64,000 nt of DNA, from assembly GCF_003626735.1 (NCBI RefSeq), contig NZ_RBHX01000001.1:124001-188000 (forward strand). The letters are read 5' to 3'. The notes under the pieces were generated by a model that saw only the letters and a program-made list of their open reading frames with translations, made no database searches and was not told where the DNA came from. Below are positions 28,309 through 37,736 of the stretch, piece by piece. The position numbers and the translations under genes are program-made. Within the stretch, counting starts at the first letter, position 1, and each line of letters begins with the position of its first letter. This DNA comes from Microbacterium sp. CGR2 (lineage in GTDB: Bacteria > Actinomycetota > Actinomycetes > Actinomycetales > Microbacteriaceae).

Positions 28309-29076
28309 GACTGCTCCCTCTGCTTCGCGCGGGTTTTTCATGCCCTCGCCCAGGACGTACGTGCCCTCGGACGACGAGAACGTCGACCGAGCGTGGATCA
28401 GGACACCGTGACGGCGGGCGTACTCGACGGCGCGGATGTAGAGCACCTTCGCGCCGTTGGCTGCGAGCTCCAGCATCTCTTCGCTGGAGACATGGTCGAG
28501 CTTCTGCGCCCGGGGGATCACCCGGGGGTCCGCCGTGAAGATGCCGTCGACGTCGCTGTAGATCTCGCACACGTCGGCGTCGAGCGCCGCCGCGAGCGCC
28601 ACGGCCGTGGTGTCGGAGCCGCCACGACCCAGCGTCGTGATGTCACGAGTGTCGCGGTTGAAACCCTGGAACCCGGCGACGATGACGATCGCGCCCTCGT
28701 CGAGGGCCTCGCGCAGACGCACCGGGGTGACGTCGACGATACGAGCGGCACCGTGCTGCGAGTCGGTGATCATGCCGGCCTGACTGCCGGTGAACGACCG
28801 TGCTTCGAAGCCCATCGAGTGGATGGCCATCGCCAGCAGCGCCATCGAGATGCGCTCTCCACTGGAAAGCAGCATGTCGAGCTCTCGCGGAGCCGGAATC
28901 GGGGCGACCTCGTTCGCGAGATCGAGCAGCTCGTCGGTCGTGTCGCCCATGGCGCTCACCGCGACGACGACGTCGTGCCCGGCTCGGCGCGTGTCGACGA
29001 TGCGCTTCGCGACGCGTTTGATGCTCTCTGCGTCGGCGACGGATGAGCCGCCGTACTTCTGCACGATGAGGGCCAC
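27796..29076 (-). CDS. lysC: aspartate kinase (alpha subunit frame)
   Basis: It phosphorylates aspartate, the first step of the aspartate family. The 426-residue protein begins with [11 protein letters not shown], holds the kinase domain to about 250 (with [21 protein letters not shown]), then two ACT domains that bind Lys/Thr. The GTG at 29076 is chosen over one two codons earlier because GGGGAG fits 5 nt upstream. A strong internal start inside gives the beta subunit. A GGGCGGATCCGCCC palindrome (29096-29109) lies in the leader. Confidence 0.95.
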   Translation of the reverse strand: MALIVQKYGGSSVADAESIKRVAKRIVDTRRAGHDVVVAVSAMGDTTDELLDLANEVAPIPAPRELDMLLSSGERISMALLAMAIHSMGFEARSFTGSQAGMITDSQHGAARIVDVTPVRLREALDEGAIVIVAGFQGFNRDTRDITTLGRGGSDTTAVALAAALDADVCEIYSDVDGIFTADPRVIPRAQKLDHVSSEEMLELAANGAKVLYIRAVEYARRHGVLIHARSTFSSSEGTYVLGEGMKNPREAEGAVMEEPIVAGVATDFSHAKITVAGVPDVPGKAADIFKIVAKSGANVDMIVQNVSATGRTDISFTVPKADATAALKALAAEQGQVGFQNLIHDDQIGKLSVVGAGMRTHSGVSATLFEALSAGGINIEMISTSEIRISVVLRGDDLAEAARTVHTAYGLDGEAEATVHAGSGR

Positions 29077-29184
29077 GATCACTCCCCGGGTTGTCGGGCG
29101 GATCCGCCCACGCTCATTCTACGATCGGCGCGTATACGCCGCCGCGCATGTGACACACGCCGGGCGGTGCCAGCTGGTGCGGTT

Positions 29185-30132
29185 TCAGGGTGCGGGCGGC
29201 AGGGCGACGGGCGGAACAGCCTCCGAGCGTGCGGCAGTGGAGGCGGCGGGTCGGAGCCGCCCGCCGGTCGCTGCGAACCAGCATCCGGCGATGATGAGCG
29301 GGAATCCGATGAGGAGACCCGGTGTCAGCGGCTCGGAGAGCACGATCGCGCCCAGGATGATCGCCACCACCGGATTCACGTAGGTGAAGAGCGGTGCACG
29401 CACCGGGCCGACCTCGCGGATGAGCGCGAAGAAGGCGAGGAAGGCGACAGCCGTGCAGATCACCGCCAGGGCGAGAAGCGCGCCGATCGACGGCAGGGTC
29501 GGTACCTCGTGCTGCGTGAGCAGGGCGATTGGCAGATACAGCACGCCGATCATGAGCAGCGAGAGGGTGATCGTGCCCATGGACGGGACGTCGGCGAGCT
29601 TCCGCGCCACGATGAAAGGGGCGATCGCGTATAAGACGGCGACGAGCAGCACTTCGCCTGCCGCCAGCAGGCTGATCTCGCCGCCGAGGAGTCCGGGGCC
29701 GGCGACGACGATCGCGACACCGACGAACCCGACGAGCAGTCCGATGCCGCGCGCGGGTCTGAGTACACCGCGATCGCCGCCGCCGAGTGCGATCAGCGCC
29801 GCGAACAGGGGGACGGTCGCCACCAGCAGACCGGTCATTCCCGACGGAAGCGTCATCTCGGCGTGCCCGAGCAGCACGAACGGGCCCGCCATCTCGACGA
29901 GACCGAAGGCCAGCACCCAGGGCCAGTGCTTCAAGGCCGTGCGCATCGCCCCGCCGCGGAAGGCGAAAGGCAGGAGGATGAGAGCCGCGATGAGCGTGCG
30001 GCCGGCGACGATCGCGGGCGGTGAGATCGACTCCACCGCGATGCTGATGAACAGGTACGGCACGCCCCAGAGGAGCGCCATGGCTCCGAACAGCAGCCAT
30101 CCTCGGCGGGAGAACCCGGCCTGCGGTGTCAC
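29185..30132 (-). CDS. EamA/DMT family transporter
   Basis: This 315-residue membrane protein has about ten hydrophobic helices in two EamA repeats (roughly 10-145 and 160-290), the drug/metabolite exporter layout. Substrate is not evident. The ATG overlaps the recR stop by 4 bp, so it is translated with recR although it has no link to repair. A short low-complexity tail rich in Pro/Ala ends the protein. Confidence 0.87.
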   Translation of the reverse strand: MTPQAGFSRRGWLLFGAMALLWGVPYLFISIAVESISPPAIVAGRTLIAALILLPFAFRGGAMRTALKHWPWVLAFGLVEMAGPFVLLGHAEMTLPSGMTGLLVATVPLFAALIALGGGDRGVLRPARGIGLLVGFVGVAIVVAGPGLLGGEISLLAAGEVLLVAVLYAIAPFIVARKLADVPSMGTITLSLLMIGVLYLPIALLTQHEVPTLPSIGALLALAVICTAVAFLAFFALIREVGPVRAPLFTYVNPVVAIILGAIVLSEPLTPGLLIGFPLIIAGCWFAATGGRLRPAASTAARSEAVPPVALPPAP

Positions 30133-30722
30133 AGGGTGCGCCGCCCTTCGAAAGCGCGGCCGAGCGTCACCTCATCGGCGTACTCGAGATCGCCACCCAC
30201 CGGAAGCCCGGATGCCAGACGCGACACGGTGATCTGCATCGTGGTCAGGAGCCTGCTGAGGTAGCTGGCGGTGGCCTCGCCCTCGAGGTTGGGGTTCGTC
30301 GCGAGGATCACCTCCTGCACCGTCCCGTCGGCGAGGCGCGTCATCAGTTGCGCGATGCGCAGGTCGTCGGGCCCGACACCCGCGATCGGACTGATCACGC
30401 CTCCCAGCACGTGGTACAGCCCGCGGAACTCGCGCGTGCGCTCGATGGCGGCGACGTCTTTGGCGTCTTCGACGACGCAGATGAGCGTCTGACTGCGTCG
30501 CGGATCGCGGCAGATCGCGCAGCGTTCCTGCTCGGCGACGTTGCCGCAGATCTCGCAGAAACGCACCCGGAGACGGATCTCGGAGAGAAGCTCGGCCAGG
30601 CGCGCCACATCGAACGTCGGCGTCTGCAGGATATGGAACGTGATGCGCTGGGCGGATTTCGGTCCGATGCCGGGGAGCCGACCGAACTCGTCGATCAGCT
30701 CTTGAACGATGCCGTCATACAT
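30129..30722 (-). CDS. recR: recombination mediator RecR
   Basis: It works with RecF/RecO in loading RecA. The 197-residue protein has the helix-hairpin-helix region [12 protein letters not shown], a four-Cys zinc finger (CEICGN and CAICRD), and a Toprim domain from CVVEDAKDV. Length is typical. The ATG shares one base with the dnaX stop (TGATG), the classical dnaX-recR order without ybaB between. Confidence 0.96.
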   Translation of the reverse strand: MYDGIVQELIDEFGRLPGIGPKSAQRITFHILQTPTFDVARLAELLSEIRLRVRFCEICGNVAEQERCAICRDPRRSQTLICVVEDAKDVAAIERTREFRGLYHVLGGVISPIAGVGPDDLRIAQLMTRLADGTVQEVILATNPNLEGEATASYLSRLLTTMQITVSRLASGLPVGGDLEYADEVTLGRAFEGRRTL

Positions 30723-33100
30723 CAGGAGAACCTCGTCGGGGGCTCGTAGGGCTCTTCACGCACGAATCGGGCGCCGAGCACCTGGCGGATCACGGCCTCA
30801 CCGTAGCGCTGCACTCCCCCGACAGAGGGAACGCGCTCGGTGACGGCAGGAGGGGCGGACGGTCGACGCGGGGTCTCGGCCACCGAAGGCGAGGGTTGCG
30901 TCGACGGCGAGGGCTGCATCGCGCGCGGAGCCGATACTTCCGGTCGGGGCGCGGCGATGCCTGCGTTCGGCGCCGGAGGTTCGTACGACGGGTCATAGGG
31001 CGGCTCGTCATCGAAGGCGGGCGCCTCATCGTCTCCGGGCAAGGGAGGCACGTCGCGGTCGACGGTGCCGTCGGACGGGGGAGTCGGAGCGGATGCTGCG
31101 GCCTCGACCTCTTCGGGTTCGTCGTCGACCGGAAGCGGGGCCGTCGGTGCCGGCACCTCGCTGGGCGCTTGATCGGCGCGAGGAATCGGCGCGACCGCCC
31201 ACTCCGTGACGGATGCGGACGATGATGCTCGGGACTCGGAACGGGAGAACCCCGCTGACGCAGGCTCCGATGCGGTCGCGGCGTCGCTGGGTGCCTGCGG
31301 AGCGGATGCCGCCGGCTGGCGGGGTGCGCCGCCGGTCGCCGGCATGGGCGCGGGGAGGTACTTCACCCGGACGCCGAGTTCCTGCTCGATGGCCGTACGC
31401 AGGTGGTCGGACGGACCGGAGCCCGGCGTGACGCCCTTGAACTTGGCGACGTCGTGCTGGCTGGTGAAGCCGAGCGTGAGGACCTCGGTATCGGCCACGT
31501 AGGCGAGCGGCTGCACGGCGGTCGCCAGCAGCCACGACGTGCGGCTGATCCCTTCGAGTCGCGTGAGCACTGCCGGCCATGCCGCGCTGATGCGGTCGAG
31601 GGTCACCGGTCCTGTCGGCGCGCTCGACTTCTCCGTGGACGCGGGCTCAGCGGCCGACGTCGAGGGTGCGAGCGACGGCGACGCTGCGGGCGCCGACGCT
31701 GCGGGATCGGACGCTGCGGGCGCCGACGCTGCGGGAGTCGACGCTACGGGCGCCGAGGTGGATGCCTCGGGGGCGGAGGTTGCGGGAGCCGACGCTGCTG
31801 CAGGAGGAGTTGCTGCCGGAGGAGCGCTGTCCGCTGCGGGCGGTGCGGTGGCCGCGGCAGGGGCCCGCTCTGCCGACGGTGCCGCGGTGCGGTCCGGCGC
31901 GTCGGCGCGCGCCGGCGACGCGGCGTCGCCCGGCACAGCGGCCGTCGCGTTCGCCGTTGCCCCGGCATCCGACGCCCCGCCAGACGCGCCGGCGAGAACG
32001 CGCGCCACCATCAGCTCGAGGTGAAGACGCGGTGAGGTGGCACCCGACATGTCGTCGAGAGCCGCACTGACCACATCGGCGGTGCGAGAGAGCCGAGCGG
32101 AGCCGAAGGCCGACGCCTGGGCGCGCATGCGCTCCAGGTCGTCTTCGGCCACCCCGCGCAGCACGGCAGACGCACCGGCGCCGACGGCGGCGATGACGAT
32201 GAGGTCACGCAGCCTCTCGAGCAGGTCGTCGACGAAGCGGCGGGGGTCTTGACCCGTCTGCACGACGCGATCGATCGCCGGGAAGGCTTCTGCGGCGTCG
32301 CCGGCGGCCAGCGCGTCGACGATCTCGTCGAGCAGTGCGGCATGGGTGTACCCGAGCAGCGAGACCGCCCTGGCGTAACCCACCGTGACCGTCTCGGAAC
32401 CGGCGGGCGCGTCGGACCCGGCGATCAGCTGATCGAGCAGCGACAGGGTGTCGCGAGGAGACCCGCCGCCGGCGCGGACCACGAGAGGGAGCACGCCCTG
32501 CTCGACGATGACGCCCTCTTCGCCGCAGAGTTTGGCGACGTACTCGAGCATCGCGGCGGGCGGCACGAGGCGGAAGGGATAGTGGTGCGTGCGCGAGCGG
32601 ATCGTGCCCAGCACCTTCTCGGGCTCGGTGGTCGCGAAGATGAACTTCACGTGCTCGGGCGGCTCTTCGACGAGCTTGAGCAGCGCGTTGAACCCCTGAG
32701 GGGTCACCATGTGCGCCTCGTCGAGGATGAAGATCTTGTACCGGTCACGGCTGGGCGCGAACGTGGCGCGCTCGCGCAGATCGCGCGCATCGTCGACGCC
32801 GTTGTGGCTGGCGGCGTCGATCTCGACGACGTCGAGCGATCCGCCGCCGGCACGCGACAACTCGACGCAGCTCGGGCAGGTTCCGCAGGGAACGTCGGTC
32901 GGCCCTTCGGCGCAGTTCAGGCACCGCGCCAGGATGCGCGCGGACGTCGTCTTGCCGCACCCGCGAGGGCCGGAGAACAGGTATGCATGCCCGACTCGAT
33001 CGCCGCGCAGCGCGGTCATCAGCGGGTCGGTCACCTGTGACTGCCCGATCATCTCGCCGAACGTCTCGGGCCGGTAGCGGCGGTAGAGGGCTGTGGTCAC
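30722..33100 (-). CDS. dnaX: DNA polymerase III subunit gamma/tau
   Basis: This clamp-loader ATPase has 792 residues. The P-loop is GPRGCGKTT, with a zinc site [19 protein letters not shown], Walker B LDEAH and sensor TTEPEK. After domain III (about residue 370) comes a long Ala/Pro/Ser-rich linker, then a tau-like domain (about 500-610) and an acidic Pro-rich tail. I see no A-rich slippery site, so a short gamma form is not evident. A GTG start has TAGGCT 6 nt upstream and no ribosome site. Confidence 0.95.
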   Translation of the reverse strand: MTTALYRRYRPETFGEMIGQSQVTDPLMTALRGDRVGHAYLFSGPRGCGKTTSARILARCLNCAEGPTDVPCGTCPSCVELSRAGGGSLDVVEIDAASHNGVDDARDLRERATFAPSRDRYKIFILDEAHMVTPQGFNALLKLVEEPPEHVKFIFATTEPEKVLGTIRSRTHHYPFRLVPPAAMLEYVAKLCGEEGVIVEQGVLPLVVRAGGGSPRDTLSLLDQLIAGSDAPAGSETVTVGYARAVSLLGYTHAALLDEIVDALAAGDAAEAFPAIDRVVQTGQDPRRFVDDLLERLRDLIVIAAVGAGASAVLRGVAEDDLERMRAQASAFGSARLSRTADVVSAALDDMSGATSPRLHLELMVARVLAGASGGASDAGATANATAAVPGDAASPARADAPDRTAAPSAERAPAAATAPPAADSAPPAATPPAAASAPATSAPEASTSAPVASTPAASAPAASDPAASAPAASPSLAPSTSAAEPASTEKSSAPTGPVTLDRISAAWPAVLTRLEGISRTSWLLATAVQPLAYVADTEVLTLGFTSQHDVAKFKGVTPGSGPSDHLRTAIEQELGVRVKYLPAPMPATGGAPRQPAASAPQAPSDAATASEPASAGFSRSESRASSSASVTEWAVAPIPRADQAPSEVPAPTAPLPVDDEPEEVEAAASAPTPPSDGTVDRDVPPLPGDDEAPAFDDEPPYDPSYEPPAPNAGIAAPRPEVSAPRAMQPSPSTQPSPSVAETPRRPSAPPAVTERVPSVGGVQRYGEAVIRQVLGARFVREEPYEPPTRFS
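31681..31755 (-). repeat. five tandem 15-bp repeats in dnaX linker
   Basis: Units of the type ACGCTGCGGGCGCCG (plus strand) recur five times in register, encoding a repeated five-residue Ala/Pro/Ser block. This part of the tau linker is likely disordered and prone to length change. Confidence 0.8.
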
Positions 33101-33106
33101 CTCAAC

Positions 33107-33112
33107 AGCCTA
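33107..33112 (-). promoter_or_regulatory. candidate -10 (TAGGCT) for leaderless dnaX
   Basis: TAGGCT is followed by 6 nt (GTTGAG) and the dnaX GTG. No separate ribosome site; no clear -35. Confidence 0.45.
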
Positions 33113-33145
33113 CGGCGTGCCGCCGACACTTCGGCGGCCGCCCGG

Positions 33146-35656
33146 TCAGTCGATCGACTCGATGATCGGGATCGCCGTCGTGATCACCGGAACGGATGCC
33201 GACATCCGCGTGCCGTCCTCGCGCCGCGCGTCGGCGAACTGCCGCAGCGTCGGGCGGCCGGGGATGATCGGGCCCTGGTCGGCGAGGGGTACGGCGACCA
33301 CTTCGTCGACCGTCGCGACGTAGTCGGTCCCGCGCACCGAGAACGCCACCGGAGCGCCGCTGCGCACGTGCATCCGCAGTTCGTCCCTGGTCACCGTGAC
33401 CTGCACCGACGATCCCTGCCACTGCAGCGGGAACGACAGCGAGGGCCATTCGGCCGGGAGGCGCGGGTCGAAGCTGAGCTCTCCCGCGTAGTCGCGCATG
33501 CCGCCGAAACCGCAGACGAGTGCGGTCCACACGCCGCCGGCCGAAGCCACGTGCACGCCGTCAGCCGCGTTGTGGTGCAGGTCGTGCAGGTCGACGAACA
33601 GCGACTGCTCGAAGTAACGCTGCGCGAGGTCCTGGTATCCCACCTCGGCCGCCAGGATGGACTGCACCACGGCGGAGAGGGTCGAGTCGCCCGTGGTCAG
33701 CGGGTCGTAGTAGTCGAAGTCGGCCCGCTTCTCCTCGGGCGTGAAGTGGTTGCCCTGCAAGAAGAGCGCGAGGACGACATCCGCCTGCTTGAGCACCTGG
33801 AACCGGTAGATCACCAGCGGGTGGAAGTGCAGCAGAAGGGGTCGCTGCTCGGCCGGGGTGTGTGCGAGGTCCCACACCTCTCGCTCGAGGAACAGCGAAT
33901 CCTGGGGGTGGATGCCGAGGGTGTCGCTGTAGGGGATGACCATGGCCTCGGCGGCGCGCTCCCACGCCTCCGCCTCCCCCGTGCCGAGACCCGTGCGCTC
34001 GACGAGCCGCGCGTAGTCCTCGGGGAAGCTCTCCTGGATCTCCCGCACGATCCTCGCGGCGTACCGGAGGTTGTAGCGCGCCATGACGTTCGTGTAGAGG
34101 TTGTCGTTCACCACCGTCGTGTACTCGTCCGGCCCCGTGACCCCGTGGATGTGGAAGGTCTCCGCACTGCCGCCGGCGCCGGAGTCTCCGGGGAGCGGCG
34201 AGCCGCGCCAGAAGCCGAGAGTCGCCCACAGCCGCGCGGTCTCGATGGCGATGTCAGCGCCTTCGCGCCGCAGGAACTCCTCGTCGCCGGTGGCGCGGAC
34301 GTACTTGCCGAGGGCGAAGCTGACGTCGGCGTTGATGTGATACTGCGCGGTGCCGGCGGCGTAGTAGGCCGAAGCCTCCTCGCCGTTGATCGTGCGCCAC
34401 GGGAAGAGAGCTCCCGCCTCGTTCAGCTGGGCCGCCCGACGTCGGGCGGCCGGCAGCATGAGCACGCGGGCACGCAGGGCGTTGAGCGCCCATTGCGGCG
34501 ACGTGTAGGTGAGGAACGGGAGCACGTAGATCTCCGTGTCCCAGAAGTAGTGGCCACTGTAGCCCGAGCCGGAGACGCCCTTGGCGGGAACGCCGGTGCC
34601 GTCCGCACGAGCGGACGCCTGAGCGAGCTGCAGGAGGCACCACCGAGTGGCCTGCTGCAGGTCGTCGCGTCCGCCGATCTGCACATCGCTGCGCTCCCAG
34701 AACGCGGCGAGCCAGTCCTCCTGACGCCGGAACTGCGTCTCGATGCCTTCGACGATCACCCGATCGAGCGAACGACGGCAGCGGTCCACGAGTTCGCGCG
34801 GCGGGACGCCCCGCGACGTGTGGTAGCTGACGAGCTTGGTGATGCGGATCGGCACACCCGCCTTCGCCTGCACGCGGAACACGTTCTTGGCGATGTCGGG
34901 GTCGACGAACCTGCGGGCGTTGTACTCGTTCTCGGTCTCGATGAGGTGATCGGCCACCACCGCGACCGTCATCCCGGAATCGGCGACCTGATACGAAAGA
35001 GCAGATCGCTGCCCGTCCTGCCAGAACTCGTCGGGCTCGAGCACTCGGTCGGCGATCTTCTCCGCCTTGCGGGGATCGAAACCGGCCTGCTTCCGCGCGG
35101 GGACCGGAGTGCCCGCGTAGACGTTCCCGCCGTCCTGCCGGTTGAGCATCTGGCAGCTGATCGTCACCGGTGCGTCGGAGTTCTCGACGGTGACCTCGAG
35201 CCGGAGGATGGCGAGGTGGCGCTCCTCGAAGCTGACGATGCGCTCGTCACGGATGCGCACGCGCTTGCCGGACGGAGTCTCCCAGACGACGATGCGTTCC
35301 AGGACGCCGGTGCGCATGTCGAGCGTACGCCGGTACTCGCGCACATCCGCCTCGTCGAACGACATCGGTTCGTCGTCGACGTAGACCCGCATCACCTTCG
35401 CGTCGGGCGCGTTGACGATCGTCTGGCCGACCTCCGCGAAGCCGTAGGCCTGCTCGGCGTGCCGGATGGGCCAGGTCTCGTGCAGCCCGTTGATGAAGGT
35501 GCCGTGCTCGTGCGCCCCGCGCCCCTCGATGTGGTTGCCGCGCAGACCGAGGTATCCGTTTCCGACCGAGAACAGCGTCTCTCCGACGCCGTCCTCGGAG
35601 TAGGCCGTCTCGATCAGTCGCCAGGGGTCGACGGGGAAGCGGTCGCTGTCGATCAT
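33146..35656 (-). CDS. glycoside hydrolase family 65 (disaccharide phosphorylase)
   Basis: It probably splits maltose, trehalose or kojibiose with phosphate to give beta-glucose 1-phosphate; specificity is not readable. The 836-residue protein has an N-terminal super-sandwich domain (SVGNGYLGLRGNH), an alpha/alpha-barrel with the general acid Glu in GVTGPDEYTTV, and a C-terminal sheet domain. The start MIDSDRF overlaps the stop of the phosphoglucomutase gene by 4 bp. That partner converts its product to glucose 6-phosphate, which supports a phosphorylase rather than a hydrolase. Confidence 0.92.
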   Translation of the reverse strand: MIDSDRFPVDPWRLIETAYSEDGVGETLFSVGNGYLGLRGNHIEGRGAHEHGTFINGLHETWPIRHAEQAYGFAEVGQTIVNAPDAKVMRVYVDDEPMSFDEADVREYRRTLDMRTGVLERIVVWETPSGKRVRIRDERIVSFEERHLAILRLEVTVENSDAPVTISCQMLNRQDGGNVYAGTPVPARKQAGFDPRKAEKIADRVLEPDEFWQDGQRSALSYQVADSGMTVAVVADHLIETENEYNARRFVDPDIAKNVFRVQAKAGVPIRITKLVSYHTSRGVPPRELVDRCRRSLDRVIVEGIETQFRRQEDWLAAFWERSDVQIGGRDDLQQATRWCLLQLAQASARADGTGVPAKGVSGSGYSGHYFWDTEIYVLPFLTYTSPQWALNALRARVLMLPAARRRAAQLNEAGALFPWRTINGEEASAYYAAGTAQYHINADVSFALGKYVRATGDEEFLRREGADIAIETARLWATLGFWRGSPLPGDSGAGGSAETFHIHGVTGPDEYTTVVNDNLYTNVMARYNLRYAARIVREIQESFPEDYARLVERTGLGTGEAEAWERAAEAMVIPYSDTLGIHPQDSLFLEREVWDLAHTPAEQRPLLLHFHPLVIYRFQVLKQADVVLALFLQGNHFTPEEKRADFDYYDPLTTGDSTLSAVVQSILAAEVGYQDLAQRYFEQSLFVDLHDLHHNAADGVHVASAGGVWTALVCGFGGMRDYAGELSFDPRLPAEWPSLSFPLQWQGSSVQVTVTRDELRMHVRSGAPVAFSVRGTDYVATVDEVVAVPLADQGPIIPGRPTLRQFADARREDGTRMSASVPVITTAIPIIESID

Positions 35657-36411
35657 GCGGTCTCCGAGGTGTCGATACGGGATTCGGGGAGGAACACGGC
35701 GAGGTCTTCGACGACGCAGGTGGCACCGGAGGCGCGGAGGGCGTCTGCTCCGGTGCCGCGGTCGACGCCGACGACGTCGGCGATACCGGCTGCAGCAGCC
35801 GAGGCCGCGCCGGAGGTGGCGTCTTCGAACGCGACCGTCCGGGACGGGTCGACACCGAGCGCGACGGCGCCGGCGGCGAACATGTCGGCGGCGGGCTTGG
35901 AGGAGAGCTCGTCGCGCTCGGCGACCACACCGTCGACGACGACGCGGAAGAAGTCGCGGATGCCGGCGGCGCCGAGGACCTCTTCGGCGTTCTTCGAGCT
36001 CGACACCACGCCCAGCGGGATTCCCTCGGCGCGCAGGCGTTCGATCAGTGCGAGCGAGCCCGGATACGGGGCGATCCCTTCTGCGCGCAACGAGGTGGCG
36101 AAAGCGGCGTTCTTCCGGTTGCCGATTCCGCAGATCGTCTCGGCCTCCGGGTCGTCGTCGACCTCGCCCCACGGCACTTCGACGTTCCGGCTGTGCAGCA
36201 GACTGGCGACGCCGTCGTAGCGCTTCTTGCCGTCGACGTAGTCGTAGTAGTCGGCATCCGTGTACGCCGGGCTGATTCCCCACCGCTCGAAGACGTCATC
36301 GAAGACGACCTTCCACGCACGCATGTGCACCTCCGCCGTCGGCGTGAGGACGCCGTCGAGATCGAAGAGCACGCCGGCCGCGTGGAACAGGTCGGGCAGG
36401 GCTTCTGGCAC
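35653..36411 (-). CDS. pgmB: beta-phosphoglucomutase family HAD hydrolase
   Basis: It is likely to convert beta-glucose 1-phosphate to glucose 6-phosphate. The 252-residue HAD protein has FDLDGVLTPTAEVH (nucleophile and acid/base Asp), the cap with KKRYDGV, then SSSKNAEEVL and the metal site AFEDATSGAASAAAAG. The GTG at 36411 is chosen: GGAGG lies 5 nt before it and it gives VPEALPDLF; ATG at 36468 would place that site inside the gene. It is the first gene of pgmB-GH65. Confidence 0.9.
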   Translation of the reverse strand: MPEALPDLFHAAGVLFDLDGVLTPTAEVHMRAWKVVFDDVFERWGISPAYTDADYYDYVDGKKRYDGVASLLHSRNVEVPWGEVDDDPEAETICGIGNRKNAAFATSLRAEGIAPYPGSLALIERLRAEGIPLGVVSSSKNAEEVLGAAGIRDFFRVVVDGVVAERDELSSKPAADMFAAGAVALGVDPSRTVAFEDATSGAASAAAAGIADVVGVDRGTGADALRASGATCVVEDLAVFLPESRIDTSETA

Positions 36412-36515
36412 AGGAGCCTCCAGGAGAAGGGTGTCGGGTATTCGGCACCTCTCCGTGCCACTGTGCAAGCGTAATGCGGTGCGGGCATCGCGGGTAACCC
36501 CGGCGCGGCATCCGA

Positions 36516-37736
36516 TCAGAGCAGTTCGGCGGTCTGTCGAGCGATCTGCAGCTCTTCATTCGTCGGGACGACGAGAACGGTGACGGATGACGCGTCGGTG
36601 GAGATCCGACGGATGCCGCGCCCGCGCGCCTCGTTCCGCGCGGCATCGATCTCGACACCGGCGAACCCCAGGGTCGACATGGCGGCGGCGCGCACCGCGG
36701 CCGCGTTCTCGCCGACGCCCGCGGTGAAGGAGATCACGTCGACGCCGCCGAGCTGCGCGATGTAGGAGCCGGCATAGGCGCGCAGTCGATGGACGTAGAC
36801 GTCGAAGGCGAGGGTGGCAGCGTCCTCCCCCGCGTCACGGCCGGCGAGGATGTCGCGCATGTCGCTGTGTCCGGCGAGACCCGCCAGGCCGCTCCGGCTG
36901 TTCAGCAGCGCGTCGAGATCGTCGATCGAGTATCCGGCCCGACGCGACAGGTGCAGGAGGGCCGCCGCGTCGATGTCGCCGGAACGGGTGCCCATCACGA
37001 GACCTTCGAGCGGTGTGAGGCCCATCGAGGTCTCCACCGAACGACCTCCGTCGACCGCGGTCACGGACGCGCCGTTGCCGAGATGGAAGACGAGCTGTTT
37101 CAGGTCGGCCAGGTCGCGGTCGAGGTAGGCCGCGGCGGCCTCGCTCACATACTGGTGACTCGTCCCATGGAAGCCGTAGCGCCGCACACGGTGCTCGGCG
37201 GCGAGGGCGGCATCGATGGCGTAGGTGTAGGCCGCCGGCGGCAGAGTCTGATGGAACGCGGTGTCGAAGACCGCGACGTGCGGCACGTCGGTGAAGACCG
37301 CCTTCGCTGCGCGGATCCCGGCGAGATTCGCCGGGTTGTGCAGAGGCGCGAGCACCGCGAGCTCATCGATCTGTCGCTCGACGTCAGCGTCGACCAGCGT
37401 GGGGGCGAAGAAGCGAGCACCGCCGTGCACCACGCGGTGCCCGACGGCGGCCGGACGGCGGTCTTCCAATGACGGACCGTTGGCCGCGAACTGCTCCAGC
37501 ATCACGGCGAACGCGGCGGCGTGATCGGCGATCGACTGCTCGTCGCGATAGGTCGCGTCGAGCATGGTCGGCATGGCCTCGGCATCCTTCTCGGGCCGCA
37601 CCGTGTGAGCGACCGGGCTGAGGTCCTGCCCGATCCGCTCGATGAGCCCGTTCGCCAGCTCGTTCTCGTTCTCGACGTCGATCAGGCTGTACTTCAGGGA
37701 CGAGGAGCCGCTGTTGATCACCAGGACCACGCTCAT
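36516..37736 (-). CDS. ackA: acetate kinase
   Basis: It interconverts acetyl phosphate and acetate with ATP. The 406-residue protein shows VLVINSGSSSLKYSL, the active HGTSHQYV and GDIDAALLH-type segments, and GVGENAAAVR near the C-terminus, all standard. The ATG overlaps the pta stop by 4 bp. It is followed 104 bp downstream by pgmB, so transcription may continue into the GH65 unit. Confidence 0.96.
   Translation of the reverse strand: MSVVLVINSGSSSLKYSLIDVENENELANGLIERIGQDLSPVAHTVRPEKDAEAMPTMLDATYRDEQSIADHAAAFAVMLEQFAANGPSLEDRRPAAVGHRVVHGGARFFAPTLVDADVERQIDELAVLAPLHNPANLAGIRAAKAVFTDVPHVAVFDTAFHQTLPPAAYTYAIDAALAAEHRVRRYGFHGTSHQYVSEAAAAYLDRDLADLKQLVFHLGNGASVTAVDGGRSVETSMGLTPLEGLVMGTRSGDIDAAALLHLSRRAGYSIDDLDALLNSRSGLAGLAGHSDMRDILAGRDAGEDAATLAFDVYVHRLRAYAGSYIAQLGGVDVISFTAGVGENAAAVRAAAMSTLGFAGVEIDAARNEARGRGIRRISTDASSVTVLVVPTNEELQIARQTAELL

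Noticed and set aside
30722-33100. Programmed frameshift in dnaX giving a gamma form
   Set aside because: No A-rich slippery heptamer with downstream hairpin was seen in this GC-rich gene.
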